64,000 nucleotides of DNA, from NCBI RefSeq assembly GCF_039534915.1, contig NZ_BAAAWE010000001.1:5518001-5582000 (forward strand), read 5' to 3'. A program made the translations under genes and the position numbers. Positions 53,501 through 61,122 of the stretch are shown here, piece after piece. Positions within the stretch are counted from its first letter, which is position 1. Each line of letters begins with the position of its first letter. Source of the DNA: Streptomyces roseofulvus. Lineage in GTDB: Bacteria > Actinomycetota > Actinomycetes > Streptomycetales > Streptomycetaceae. The notes beneath the pieces are model-generated. The model did not search any database. It was not told where the DNA came from and saw nothing but the letters and a program-made list of their open reading frames with translations.

Positions 53501-54892
53501 GCGGATCCGCTCGCCCTCGGCGATGGCCTCGGCGCGCAGCTGCTCGGCCTCGCCGCGCAGCCGCCGGGCCTCCTCCTGGAGCTCGACGGTCTTGGCCCGG
53601 TACTCCTTGGTGTCGTCCTTGGCCGAGCCGAGCAGCTCGTCGGCCTGCTCCTCGGCGCGGGAGCGCAGCCGGTCGGCCTCGGTCTCCGCCTCGCGGCGGA
53701 TCCGCTCGGCCTCCTCGGACGCCTTGCGGGTGGTCTCGGCGGCGTCCTCGGACGCCTTGCTGAGGATCTCCTCGGCGCTGCGTGCGGCCTTGGCGAGCGC
53801 GGCGGCCGAGTCCTCGGCGGCGCTGGCGCGGGCCTTCTCGGTGGCCTCGGCGAGGACCTTCTCGGAGTGCGCGGTGGCCTCGCGGAGCTTCTCCTCGGCC
53901 TCGGCCTTGAGCTGCTCCGCCTTCTCGGTGGCCTCGCCGACCAGCCGGGCGATCTCGGACTTGGCGGTGCGGGTGCGCTGCTCGTTGACGGAGTCGGCGG
54001 AGGCGATCGTCTTCGCGGCGGCGTCCTTGGCCTCCGCGAGCGCCTTGTCGGCCTCGGCGCGGGCCTGCCGCAGCTTCTCGTCGGCCTCCTGCATCCGCTG
54101 CTCGGCGGCGCGGGTCAGCTCGGCGGCCTGGCGGCGGGCCTGGTCGGTCTCGGCGACGGCGGCGGTCCGGAGCTGCTCGGCGTGGCCGGTGGCCTCCTGC
54201 GCCTGGGTGGAGGCGGTGGTCATCAGCCGCTCGGCGTCCTTGCGGGCGCGCAGCAGAATCGCTTCGGCCTCGGCGCGGGCGGCCTCCGCCTCGGCGCCGA
54301 CGCGACGGCCGGTCTCCTCGGTGAGGCGGGCGGCCTCGGCGCGGGCGGCGGCGAGCGACTGCTCGGCCTCGGCGCGGGCCTCGTCCATCAGGCGGCGGGC
54401 CTGGGACTCGGTGCGGGCGCGCAGCTGTTCGGCCCAGGCCACGTTCTCGTTGACGTGCGCCTCGACGGTCTGGCGGCGCTCGTTCAGCTCCTGGTCGAGC
54501 TGCTGGCGGCGCTGGACGGCCTCGTTGTGCAGCTCGGCCTGGAGCCGGGCCTGGTGCTCGGCGTGCTCCTGGAGGATCCGCTGGGTCTGCGCCCGGGCCT
54601 CGCGCAGCTCGCGCTCGGCGTCCTGGCGGAGCTGCTCGGCCTGCGCCTGCGCGTTCCGCAGCATCTGCTCGGCCTGGTAGCCGATGTCCGCGCTGTCGTA
54701 GGCGGGCCGGGACGCGATGGTGCGCCGCGCCTCGTGGAGCTTGGCACGCAAGACCTCGACCTGGTAGCCGAGGTCCTCGGCGTGCTGGACGGCCTTCTCT
54801 CGCTCCTTCTTCAGCCGGTCCATCTCGGCTTCGAACCGCGAGAGATGGTCGTCTTCAGCTCGGTGGCTCTCCTGGCGTTCGTAGCCCCGCAC
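50579..54892 (-). CDS. scy: Scy, giant polarity-determining coiled-coil scaffold
   Basis: The protein has about 1437 residues and is almost entirely coiled coil after a short N-terminal patch (VRGYERQESHRAEDDHLSRF). It is made of Ala/Glu/Arg-rich repeats with 11-residue (hendecad) and 51-residue-type periodicity, such as EAEADRLRSRAEEQADELLG. Scy gathers DivIVA and FilP at growing tips and marks new branch points. It is somewhat longer than the roughly 1326 residues I recall for S. coelicolor; a perfect 120-bp internal duplication explains part of that. I use GTG 54892, which fits the family start; ATG 54904 is also possible. It is cotranscribed with, or just upstream of, filP. Confidence 0.92.
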   Translation of the reverse strand: MRGYERQESHRAEDDHLSRFEAEMDRLKKEREKAVQHAEDLGYQVEVLRAKLHEARRTIASRPAYDSADIGYQAEQMLRNAQAQAEQLRQDAERELREARAQTQRILQEHAEHQARLQAELHNEAVQRRQQLDQELNERRQTVEAHVNENVAWAEQLRARTESQARRLMDEARAEAEQSLAAARAEAARLTEETGRRVGAEAEAARAEAEAILLRARKDAERLMTTASTQAQEATGHAEQLRTAAVAETDQARRQAAELTRAAEQRMQEADEKLRQARAEADKALAEAKDAAAKTIASADSVNEQRTRTAKSEIARLVGEATEKAEQLKAEAEEKLREATAHSEKVLAEATEKARASAAEDSAAALAKAARSAEEILSKASEDAAETTRKASEEAERIRREAETEADRLRSRAEEQADELLGSAKDDTKEYRAKTVELQEEARRLRGEAEQLRAEAIAEGERIRGEARREAVQQIEEAAKTAEELLAKARGDADELRANAGAESEKVKSEAMERAQTLRTQAEETLERTRAEAERLRAESEEQAESVRESAEKAAAELRADAERAAEARRAEAAEELTRLHADAEAKLAAAGQELTDARAEGERIRREAAEETERLRTEGAERIRALREQAEQEAERLRAEAAADASASRAEAEATAQRLTSEAETEAERLRSEAQETADRVRAEAAAAAERVAAEAAEALSAAQEEAVRRRREAEETLESARSEAGREREHAREQSEELLAAARKRVEEAQAEAQRLVEEADARATEMVGAAEQTAQEVRDSVAGLREQAEEEIAGLRSAAEHAAERTRTEAQEEADRVRADAYEERERASEDAARTRARAQEESDAAKALAERTVGDAIAEAEKLRSDTAEYAQRVRTEATDALASAEQDAARTRADAREDANRIRSEAAEKAEGVVGEATAEAERIAAEAERVLDEARQAADKRRQDAAEQADTLVGEATAEAERIAAEAERVLDEARQAADKRRQDAAEQADTLVGEATAEAERITAEAAELWETTERDAARLRTEAEQVKTDGEAHAQALRTAALADAEQILDEARQAADKRRQDAAEQADALVAEATAEAGRITDEAGELADSVTADARAEAERTIADAAGEAERLRAEGAEALESARQDAERIRTESARVREDAEAAAEQMRAEAREEADRTLDEAREAGAKKRADAAEQADQLIAKAREEALRATAEAETQADTMVGAARKEADRIVAEATVEGNALVEKARTDADELLVGARKDATDIRERAEELRGRIEGEIEELHERARRESAEQMKTAGERVDKLVKAAEEQRAEAAEKAKEMVSEASSEASKVRIAAVRKADALLKEAEQKKSSLIAEGERIKAEAERLKVEAEAEADRLVEEGRRELETLTRRRTDINAEISRVQDVLEALESFETPSAGAKDGLKAGASSGSTRSSGKSQDG
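51866..52105. repeat. Perfect 120-bp tandem duplication within scy
   Basis: Bases 51866-51985 and 51986-52105 are identical apart from edge positions. Each copy encodes 40 residues of the coiled coil (LDEARQAADKRRQDAAEQAD at its core). A related but diverged copy lies near 51665-51730. Since 120 bases is 40 codons, the frame is preserved; a 40-residue shift, however, is not a multiple of 7 or 11. Confidence 0.9.
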
Positions 54893-55078
54893 TGCGCGGT
54901 CCATCCTTCCCCGAGCTCTGCGAGCAGGGGAGTCCCCAACCCGGTCGCAACTTTCCGACGAGCACCGTTCAGCTGGACAGAACGGCCCCCCGGGGAATCG
55001 TGGCAGATCGGACGACCCCGACATCCCGACTACGGTGCCGCGCGAACGGCCCCGACCGGCCCCGGCCCGGAGTCGCCC

Positions 55079-55108
55079 ACTCTACCGGGCCGGGAATACG
55101 GAGGTCAG
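55079..55108 (-). promoter_or_regulatory. Putative scy promoter
   Basis: On the minus strand CTGACC (55103-55108) and TAGAGT (55079-55084) are 18 bases apart. The -35 box overlaps the last codons of mce. It would give a leader of about 180 bases before the scy start. Confidence 0.4.
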
Positions 55109-55557
55109 TGCTCCGCTGAGGAGTGGTCAGCGGAAGCCGGTGCCGAGGTGACCAGTTCGGTGAGGACGCCGTGGCAGTCCTTGGGGTGGAGGAAGGTGAT
55201 CCGGGAGCCCATCGAGCCCGTCCGCGGCTCGTCGTAGAGCACCCGGACGCCCTTGCCGCGGATCGCCTCGGCGTCGCCGTCGACGTCCGCGGTGCCGAAG
55301 GCGATGTGGTGGACGCCCTCGCCGTTCTTGGCCAGCCACTTGCCCACCGCGGAGTCCTCGCGGGTGGGCTCCAGGAGCTGGAGGTAGGAGGCGCCGCCGT
55401 CGTCCGTGGCGTTGATCCTGAGCATGGCCTCGCGGACGCCCTGCTCCTCGTTGACCTCCGAGTGGTAGACCTCGAAGCCGTACGTGGCACGGTAGAACTC
55501 GACGGTCCTGTCCAGGTCGAAGCAGGCGATCCCGATGTGGTCGATACGCGTCAGCAT
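55105..55557 (-). CDS. mce: Methylmalonyl-CoA epimerase
   Basis: The 150-residue VOC-fold enzyme interconverts the (2S) and (2R) forms of methylmalonyl-CoA, linking propionyl-CoA carboxylase to the B12-dependent mutase. IDHIGIACFDLDRTVEFYRA, the histidine in GEGVHHIAFGTADV and the late glutamate in HGVLTELVT fit the metal site of vicinal-oxygen-chelate enzymes. The ATG at 55557 follows GGAG. It is divergent from the acetyltransferase gene, and meaB is close by. Confidence 0.93.
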   Translation of the reverse strand: MLTRIDHIGIACFDLDRTVEFYRATYGFEVYHSEVNEEQGVREAMLRINATDDGGASYLQLLEPTREDSAVGKWLAKNGEGVHHIAFGTADVDGDAEAIRGKGVRVLYDEPRTGSMGSRITFLHPKDCHGVLTELVTSAPASADHSSAEH

Positions 55558-55695
55558 GGCTCCAGTGCACCCCCGGCGGGGTGGTTACGCAACGTGCGCG
55601 CCGTCACACCGGCAGGCCGGTGACCTCGCGCCGCACCGCTCAGTACATTGGCGGTAAACCCTCGTTCACTCCTCATCCCCAAGGGGCCGTGCCTC

Positions 55696-56898
55696 ATGTC
55701 TGGAACGACCGGTACCACCTCAGTGATCGTCGCGGGCGCCCGCACGCCCATGGGTCGCCTGCTCGGCTCGCTCGCCTCCTTCTCCGGCGCCGACCTGGGC
55801 GGCTTCGCCATCAAGGCCGCGCTCGACCGGGCCGGCATCGGCGGCGACCAGGTGCAGTACGTGATCATGGGCCAGGTGCTCCAGGCGGGCGCCGGGCAGA
55901 TCCCCGCCCGCCAGGCCGCGGTCAAGGCCGGCATCCCGATGAACGTCCCCGCCCTCACCGTCAACAAGGTGTGTCTGTCGGGCCTGGACGCCATCGCGCT
56001 GGCCGACCAGCTGATCCGCGCCGGCGAGTTCGACGTGATCGTCGCCGGTGGCCAGGAGTCCATGACCAACGCCCCGCACCTGCTGCCGAAGTCCCGCCAG
56101 GGGTTCAAGTACGGCGCGATCGAGATGCTCGACGCGATGGCGTACGACGGTCTGACCGACGCCTTCGAGAACATCGCGATGGGCGAGTCCACCGAGAAGC
56201 ACAACACCCGCCTCGGCATCGACCGCGCTGCGCAGGACGAGATCGCCGCCCTGTCGCACCAGCGCGCCGCCGCCGCCCAGAAGAACGGCGTCTTCGAGGC
56301 CGAGATCACCCCGGTCGAGATCCCGCAGCGCAAGGGCGAGCCGGTGGTCTTCGCGAAGGACGAGGGCGTCCGCGCCGAGACGACCGTCGAGTCCCTCGGC
56401 AAGCTCCGCCCGGCCTTCGCCAAGGACGGCACGATCACCGCCGGCACCTCCTCGCAGATCTCCGACGGCGCCGCCGCCGTGGTCGTGATGAGCAAGGCCA
56501 AGGCGGAGGAGCTGGGCCTGGAGTGGATCGCCGAGATCGGCGCCCACGGCAACGTGGCCGGCCCGGACAACTCGCTCCAGTCGCAGCCGTCCAACGCCAT
56601 CCGGCACGCCCTGAAGAAGGACGGCCTGACCGTCGACGACCTCGACCTGATCGAGATCAACGAGGCGTTCGCCGCGGTCGCCGTGCAGTCCATGAAGGAC
56701 CTCGGCGTGTCCCCGGAAAAGGTGAACGTCAACGGCGGCGCCATCGCGCTCGGACACCCGATCGGCATGTCCGGTGCCCGTGTGGTGCTCCACCTCGCCC
56801 TGGAGCTGAAGCGGCGCGGCGGCGGCATCGGCGCGGCCGCGCTGTGCGGCGGCGGCGGTCAGGGCGACGCCCTGATCATCCGCGTCGCCGGCAAGTAA
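55696..56898 (+). CDS. Acetyl-CoA C-acetyltransferase (thiolase)
   Basis: The 400-residue thiolase condenses two acetyl-CoA or cleaves acetoacetyl-CoA. The nucleophile cysteine is in LTVNKVCLSGLDAIALAD (about residue 92). NGGAIALGHPIGMSGAR holds the catalytic histidine, and the second cysteine is in ALCGGGGQGDALI. ATG 55696 is preceded by AAGGGG. meaB follows after 30 bases, so they are likely cotranscribed. Confidence 0.95.
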   Translation: MSGTTGTTSVIVAGARTPMGRLLGSLASFSGADLGGFAIKAALDRAGIGGDQVQYVIMGQVLQAGAGQIPARQAAVKAGIPMNVPALTVNKVCLSGLDAIALADQLIRAGEFDVIVAGGQESMTNAPHLLPKSRQGFKYGAIEMLDAMAYDGLTDAFENIAMGESTEKHNTRLGIDRAAQDEIAALSHQRAAAAQKNGVFEAEITPVEIPQRKGEPVVFAKDEGVRAETTVESLGKLRPAFAKDGTITAGTSSQISDGAAAVVVMSKAKAEELGLEWIAEIGAHGNVAGPDNSLQSQPSNAIRHALKKDGLTVDDLDLIEINEAFAAVAVQSMKDLGVSPEKVNVNGGAIALGHPIGMSGARVVLHLALELKRRGGGIGAAALCGGGGQGDALIIRVAGK

Positions 56899-56928
56899 GA
56901 CAGCACCACGTCACAGGGAGAAACACGC

Positions 56929-57885
56929 ATGGTGGACGTCCCCGCTCTGGTCGCCCAGGCACGGGAGGGCCGGCCGCGGGCCGTGGCCCGGCTGATCTCG
57001 CTCGTGGAGGGGGCGTCGCCGCAGCTGCGCGAGGTGATGGCGGCGCTGGCCCCGCTCACCGGCAACGCCTACGTGGTGGGCCTGACCGGCTCGCCCGGCG
57101 TCGGCAAGTCGACGTCGACCTCGGCGCTGGTGACCGCGTACCGCAGGGCCGGGAAGCGGGTCGGCGTGCTCGCCGTCGACCCGTCCTCGCCGTTCAGCGG
57201 CGGCGCGCTCCTCGGCGACCGGGTGCGGATGTCGGAGCACGCCTCCGACCCCGGCGTCTACATCCGCTCGATGGCCACCCGCGGGCACCTGGGCGGTCTC
57301 GCCTGGTCCGCCCCGCAGGCCATCCGGGTGCTCGACGCGGCCGGCTGCGACGTGATCCTGGTGGAGACCGTCGGCGTCGGCCAGTCCGAGGTGGAGATCG
57401 CCGGGCAGGCGGACACCTCGGTGGTGCTGCTGGCCCCGGGCATGGGCGACGGCATCCAGGCCGCCAAGGCGGGCATCCTGGAGATCGGCGACGTGTACGT
57501 GGTCAACAAGGCCGACCGGGACGGCGCCGACGCCACCGCCCGCGAGCTCAACCACATGCTGGGCCTCGGCGAGGCCCGCGGCCCGGGCGACTGGCGGCCG
57601 CCGATCGTGAAGACGGTCGCGGCGCGCGGCGAGGGCGTGGACGAGCTGGTGGAGGCCCTGGAGAAGCACCGGGCCTGGATGGAGGAGCACGGGGTGCTGG
57701 CGGAGCGCCGGAAGGCGCGGGCGGCCCGCGAGGTGGAGACCATCACCATCACGGCGCTGCGCGAGCGGATCGGCGACCTGCACGGGGACCGGCGGCTCGA
57801 CGCGCTGGCCGAGCGGATCGCGACCGGCGCGCTCGACCCGTACGCGGCCTCCGACGAGCTCCTGGCGAGCCTGACCGGCAACTGA
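56929..57885 (+). CDS. meaB: MeaB-type GTPase, methylmalonyl-CoA mutase chaperone
   Basis: The 318-residue G3E-family GTPase has Walker A VVGLTGSPGVGKSTST (about residue 50), DPSSPFSGGALLGDRVRMS, the ETVGVGQSEVEIA switch and NKADRDG for guanine recognition. Such proteins load adenosylcobalamin into methylmalonyl-CoA mutase and protect it. No mutase gene is in this window. The genes mce, meaB and the adenosyltransferase at 37 kb all serve that reaction. The ATG at 56929 follows GGGAGAAA. Confidence 0.94.
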   Translation: MVDVPALVAQAREGRPRAVARLISLVEGASPQLREVMAALAPLTGNAYVVGLTGSPGVGKSTSTSALVTAYRRAGKRVGVLAVDPSSPFSGGALLGDRVRMSEHASDPGVYIRSMATRGHLGGLAWSAPQAIRVLDAAGCDVILVETVGVGQSEVEIAGQADTSVVLLAPGMGDGIQAAKAGILEIGDVYVVNKADRDGADATARELNHMLGLGEARGPGDWRPPIVKTVAARGEGVDELVEALEKHRAWMEEHGVLAERRKARAAREVETITITALRERIGDLHGDRRLDALAERIATGALDPYAASDELLASLTGN

Positions 57886-57909
57886 CCGGCCGGCCCCGGC
57901 CGGCCGGAA

Positions 57910-57949
57910 CGCGGAAGGGCCTCCCCGTCCTCGGGGAGGCCCTTCCGCG
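57910..57949. terminator. Bidirectional terminator between meaB and marR
   Basis: A perfect 18-bp stem (CGCGGAAGGGCCTCCCCG with its complement) and loop TCCT separate convergent genes. Confidence 0.88.
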
Positions 57950-57962
57950 CATCTCTGTCAGG

Positions 57963-58439
57963 TCACGGCTTGCCGCGCTTGCCGCGGAGCCGCTCGGCGA
58001 CCGGCTTCAGCGACTCGTGGAGGTCGCCGAGCGCCTCCGGGGTGAGCCGGTCGATGAAGTGGTCGCGGACCGACTCCACGTGGTGCGGGGCGACCTTGCG
58101 CATGGTCTCCATGCCGTGGTCGGTGAGGACGGCGTACAGGCCGCGCCGGTCGGACTCGCAGTTCACCCGCTCGACCAGGCCGGCGTTCTCCATCCGGGTG
58201 ATCTGGTGGGAGAGGCGGCTCTTGGACTGGAGGGTGGCGGTGGCGAGGTCGCTCATGCGGAGCCTGCGCTCGGCGGACTCCGAGAGGTTGACGAGGATCT
58301 CGTAGTCGTTCATGGTCAGGCCGAAGGGCTGGAGGTCCCGCTCCAGCTGGTGCGTCAGCATTCTCTGGACGTCGAGGAAGGTGCGCCACGCGCACTGCTC
58401 GGCGTCGGTGAGCCAGGGAGTGGCCGTCTCGGTGTCCAT
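57963..58439 (-). CDS. MarR-family transcriptional regulator
   Basis: The 158-residue winged-helix regulator has FGLTMNDYEILVNLSESAER, the recognition region LQSKSRLSHQITRMENAGLV and wing CESDRRGLYAVLTDHGMETM, all typical of MarR. The ligand is unknown. The ATG at 58439 is 7 bases after TAGAAT with no ribosome site, so a leaderless transcript is likely. The promoter region is unusually AT-rich and contains TTGAAT/ACTTGA-like elements, a candidate self-operator. Confidence 0.9.
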   Translation of the reverse strand: MDTETATPWLTDAEQCAWRTFLDVQRMLTHQLERDLQPFGLTMNDYEILVNLSESAERRLRMSDLATATLQSKSRLSHQITRMENAGLVERVNCESDRRGLYAVLTDHGMETMRKVAPHHVESVRDHFIDRLTPEALGDLHESLKPVAERLRGKRGKP

Positions 58440-58475
58440 AGAGTGGATTCTACCTAAGAAGTTGAATACTTGACG
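58440..58475 (-). promoter_or_regulatory. Promoter and candidate operator of the marR gene
   Basis: The -10 box TAGAAT is at 58447-58452 (minus). Upstream is AAGTATTCAACTT, an AAGT-N5-ACTT partial palindrome read on the plus strand as AAGTTGAATACTT. MarR proteins often bind such sites and repress their own genes. Confidence 0.45.
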
Positions 58476-58510
58476 ATATCTGCGGGGTGACGCTCGGCAC
58501 CCGCCAGGCC

Positions 58511-58531
58511 GGCCGCGCGCCCCGCGCGGCC
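58511..58531 (-). terminator. Hairpin downstream of the AIM24 gene cluster
   Basis: GGCCGCGCG and CGCGCGGCC pair perfectly around a 3-base loop, 32 bases after the last AIM24 stop codon. Confidence 0.55.
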
Positions 58532-58562
58532 GTTCGACGCGTCACGCTCCGCAGAGTACCGC

Positions 58563-59348
58563 TCACAGCCCGAAGCGCCGCTGCAGGTCGCCCAGCTGGC
58601 CGGGAAGGCGCGGTACCGCACCCTGCGCCGCCTGGCCGGAACCGTGCGCTCCGTGCCCGCCCGGCACCCCCGCCTGGGCCGGCGGACCGCCGATCGCCCG
58701 CTCCGCCATCAGCAGCTCCGTCGACTGGAGCAGCACCGTGCCCGCGCCGACGAACTCGAACTGGTGCTCCTCGCCCGAGGAGCCCCCGATGCCCGTCAGG
58801 GCCCGCACGCCGCCCATCACGCCCGTCAGGTAGGCGTGGTCGTAGTGGTGGCAGGGGGAGGGGCAGTCCGCCCAGCCGACCAGCGCCTGCGGGTCCACCC
58901 GCAGCGGCGGCTCCATGAAGACCACCGGCCCGTTCGACGCGGCCACGAACTTGCCCGTGCCGATCAGCGTCACGAAGCCCGGCACGATCGACTGCTTCAG
59001 CGCCAGCGTCGGCTGGTAGGCCAGCAGGTTCCCCGAACGGATCGTCAGGTTGCCCTCGTCCAGGTCGTACGAGTTCACGTCGAAGGCCCGGTCCGCCAGC
59101 AGCATCTTGCCGGTGCCCTCGGCCACCACCCAGTCGCTCGCGTGCAGCGGCGAGTGGAAGGCGGTCCGCACCAGCCGGTCGAGCCGTCCGTGCCCGATCC
59201 CGTTGAACTCGATCCGCCCGTAGTAGGCGATCATCTTCCCCTTCTGCAGGAACCAGGGGGAGCCCTTCAGCTCCACGCAGAAGGTGTACGCGTTGACGTT
59301 GTCGTCCGACGGCAGGGTGTGCGGATCGTGGATGACAGGGGTGCTCAC
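58563..59348 (-). CDS. AIM24-family protein, third of three
   Basis: The 261-residue beta-rich protein has the AIM24/TerD-like double-stranded beta helix: FCVELKGSPWFLQKGKMIAY, then repeated G-x-G strands (VAEGTGKMLLADRAFDV, VTLIGTGKFVAASNG). A glycine-rich, low-complexity end (PPAQAGVPGGHGAHGSG) departs from the family. Yeast Aim24 acts in mitochondrial membrane organisation; in bacteria the role is unclear. The GTG start overlaps the previous stop by 4 bases, so the three genes are translationally coupled. Confidence 0.88.
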   Translation of the reverse strand: MSTPVIHDPHTLPSDDNVNAYTFCVELKGSPWFLQKGKMIAYYGRIEFNGIGHGRLDRLVRTAFHSPLHASDWVVAEGTGKMLLADRAFDVNSYDLDEGNLTIRSGNLLAYQPTLALKQSIVPGFVTLIGTGKFVAASNGPVVFMEPPLRVDPQALVGWADCPSPCHHYDHAYLTGVMGGVRALTGIGGSSGEEHQFEFVGAGTVLLQSTELLMAERAIGGPPAQAGVPGGHGAHGSGQAAQGAVPRLPGQLGDLQRRFGL

Positions 59349-59995
59349 AGCTTCTCCTCCGACGCCTGGACGTACACCGCACCGCTGCCGCTGAGCTCCA
59401 GCTGGAACGCCTCGCCGGAGCCGCGGCCCACCATGTCCCGCCAGCCCAGCGCCGTCGAGAGCTTGTTGCGGACGTCGCCGTGGTGGGCCACGTACGCCTG
59501 CGGGTCGACGTGCACCGGACGGCCCGGCGTGATCGGCAGCTCGATCACCCCGCCGTGCGCCATGACCGCCACCGAGCCGTGGCCCTTGAGGGTCGTGGTG
59601 AAGAGGCCCTGGCCGGTCACCTGGCCGCGGACCAGCCCCATCACGCCGCCCTGCGAGCCCATGAACATGGTGCCCTGCTCCAGGGTGCCGTCGAAGGCGA
59701 GCAGCCGGTCCGCCTCCACGTAGAGGGTGTCGCCGGTCAGCGCGATCACCTGGATGTGGTGGCCGCCGTGCCCGAACATCACGGTGCCGCTGCCCTCCAC
59801 GGTCATCAGCGGCGTCGCCTCGCCGGCCACCCGGCGGCCGATCATCGACATCAGGCCGCCCTGACCGCCCGCCATGTTCGGCGTGAACGTGACGTCCCCG
59901 CGGTACGCGAGCATCGCGCCGCGCTGACTGAAGAGGCGCTGACCGGGGATCACGGTCGCCTCGACCATCTTCGAGTTGATCTCACGGAACGGCAC
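59345..59995 (-). CDS. AIM24-family protein, second of three
   Basis: The 216-residue protein has the fold seen in its neighbours: VIPGQRLFSQRGAMLAYRGD, LMTVEGSGTVMFGHGGHHIQ, GLFTTTLKGHGSVAVMAHGG and AFQLELSGSGAVYVQASE. No signal peptide or catalytic motif is evident. The GTG start shares its G with the upstream TAG stop. It is clearly a paralogue of the genes on both sides. Confidence 0.9.
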   Translation of the reverse strand: MPFREINSKMVEATVIPGQRLFSQRGAMLAYRGDVTFTPNMAGGQGGLMSMIGRRVAGEATPLMTVEGSGTVMFGHGGHHIQVIALTGDTLYVEADRLLAFDGTLEQGTMFMGSQGGVMGLVRGQVTGQGLFTTTLKGHGSVAVMAHGGVIELPITPGRPVHVDPQAYVAHHGDVRNKLSTALGWRDMVGRGSGEAFQLELSGSGAVYVQASEEKL

Positions 59996-60633
59996 TAGAC
60001 GTCCCCTCCGATCGTGTTGCGCTCGCTCGGCTGCACATAGACGAGGCCGTCGCCCTCGAAGCGGATCTGGAACGCCTCGCCGCCGCCCTCGCCGATCAGG
60101 GTGCGGAAGGTCACACCCGACTGGAAGTGCTGCTGGAGGTTGCCCTGGTGGGCGATGTACGCGCCCGGGTCGACCGACAGCGGGTACTGCGGGGTCACCC
60201 GGAGCACCGTCGCCGGGCCGTCGGACATGATCGCCGCCTGGCCGGTGCCCTCCACCGTGGTGGTGAAGAGGCCGTTGCCGGTCGCGCCGCCGCGCAGCCC
60301 GGTGAAGGTGGTGCCGGTGCGCAGCCCCGCGTCGGTGCAGAGCAGGTTGCTCGCCTCCACCCACAGCTTGTCGCCGTGCAGCTGGACGAGGTTGATCTCG
60401 GAGGCCCGGTCGGCGAACCAGCAGGTCCCCTGGCCCCTGACCTCCATCACCTCCATCTGCTCCCCGGTCAGCCGCCGGGTGACCATGCCGCGCAGGCCCT
60501 CCCCGCCGCCGCTCATCTTCTTGAACGCCATCTGCCCGTCGTAGGCGACCATCGAGCCGTTCTTCGCCTTGACGGCGTCGCCGGTCATCGTCACGGCGAG
60601 CACCTTGCTGCCTTGGAGTCGGAACGTAGCCAC
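59995..60633 (-). CDS. AIM24-family protein, first of three
   Basis: The 212-residue protein begins VATFRLQGSKVLAVTMTGDA. It shares GLFTTTVEGTGQAAIMSDG and AFQIRFEGDGLVYVQPSE with its paralogue downstream. GTG 60633 is six bases after TACCTT and has no ribosome site, so it should be leaderless; the longer in-frame start adds nothing conserved. It heads the three-gene unit. The three proteins may form a mixed assembly at the membrane, but this is inference. Confidence 0.9.
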   Translation of the reverse strand: MATFRLQGSKVLAVTMTGDAVKAKNGSMVAYDGQMAFKKMSGGGEGLRGMVTRRLTGEQMEVMEVRGQGTCWFADRASEINLVQLHGDKLWVEASNLLCTDAGLRTGTTFTGLRGGATGNGLFTTTVEGTGQAAIMSDGPATVLRVTPQYPLSVDPGAYIAHQGNLQQHFQSGVTFRTLIGEGGGEAFQIRFEGDGLVYVQPSERNTIGGDV

Positions 60634-60645
60634 CGGTCGAAGGTA
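60634..60645 (-). promoter_or_regulatory. -10 element of the leaderless AIM24 operon
   Basis: On the minus strand TACCTT (60640-60645), six bases, then the GTG start. Confidence 0.45.
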
Positions 60646-60679
60646 GCGGGGACCCGGATAAAGAGACAGCAAAGTCGGC

Positions 60680-60710
60680 ATGCACAATGGACCCGCCCGC
60701 CCTTGTGCAT
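60680..60710. promoter_or_regulatory. Inverted repeat in the divergent AIM24/DUF3817 promoter region
   Basis: ATGCACAA (60680-60687) and TTGTGCAT (60703-60710) are exact complements separated by 15 bases. They lie between two divergent transcription units, so they could bind a regulator of either. Confidence 0.45.
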
Positions 60711-60768
60711 CCGTTCACAAGATCGGCTCGGCAGCCTGCTCATCGGCTCGAACGAAGGTGACCCCTCC

Positions 60769-61122
60769 GTGGACCTCAAGACCGCTTCCTCGCTCCACCG
60801 CCTCCGGCTCGTCTCCGCGCCCGAGGCCGTCTCGTTCCTGCTCCTGCTGGTCTGCTCGGTGCTGAAGCGGACCACGGACTTCAACGCGGTGCCGGTGATG
60901 GGCGCCGTCCACGGCCTGCTCTTCGTGCTGTACGTGCTCTTCTGGCTGGACGCCTGGAACCGCACCAAGTGGAGCTTCGGCACCGCGGCGGTCTACTTCG
61001 TCCTCTCCGTCCTGCCCTTCGGCGGCTTCTTCGCCGACCGCAAGCTGAAGGCCGAGGCCGAGGCGGCCGTCGTCGCCTCCCGGGCCCGCGCCGAGGCCGC
61101 CGAGGGCGCGGTGAAGGCGTGA
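60769..61122 (+). CDS. DUF3817 membrane protein
   Basis: The 117-residue protein has three hydrophobic helices (EAVSFLLLLVCSVLKRTTDF, MGAVHGLLFVLYVLFWLDAW, AAVYFVLSVLPFGGFFADRK) and a charged coiled tail (KAEAEAAVVASRARAEAAEG). This is the actinobacterial DUF3817 family of unknown function. GTG 60769 follows GAAGGTGA. It overlaps the next gene by 4 bases (GTGA), implying coupled translation. Confidence 0.88.
   Translation: MDLKTASSLHRLRLVSAPEAVSFLLLLVCSVLKRTTDFNAVPVMGAVHGLLFVLYVLFWLDAWNRTKWSFGTAAVYFVLSVLPFGGFFADRKLKAEAEAAVVASRARAEAAEGAVKA

Noticed and set aside
50525..55237. Very long open frame (1570 codons) opposite scy
   Set aside because: It is the mirror of the highly repetitive Ala/Glu/Arg codons of scy, giving a Leu/Gly/Arg-rich translation with no domain. 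The coiled-coil frame on the minus strand is the real gene.
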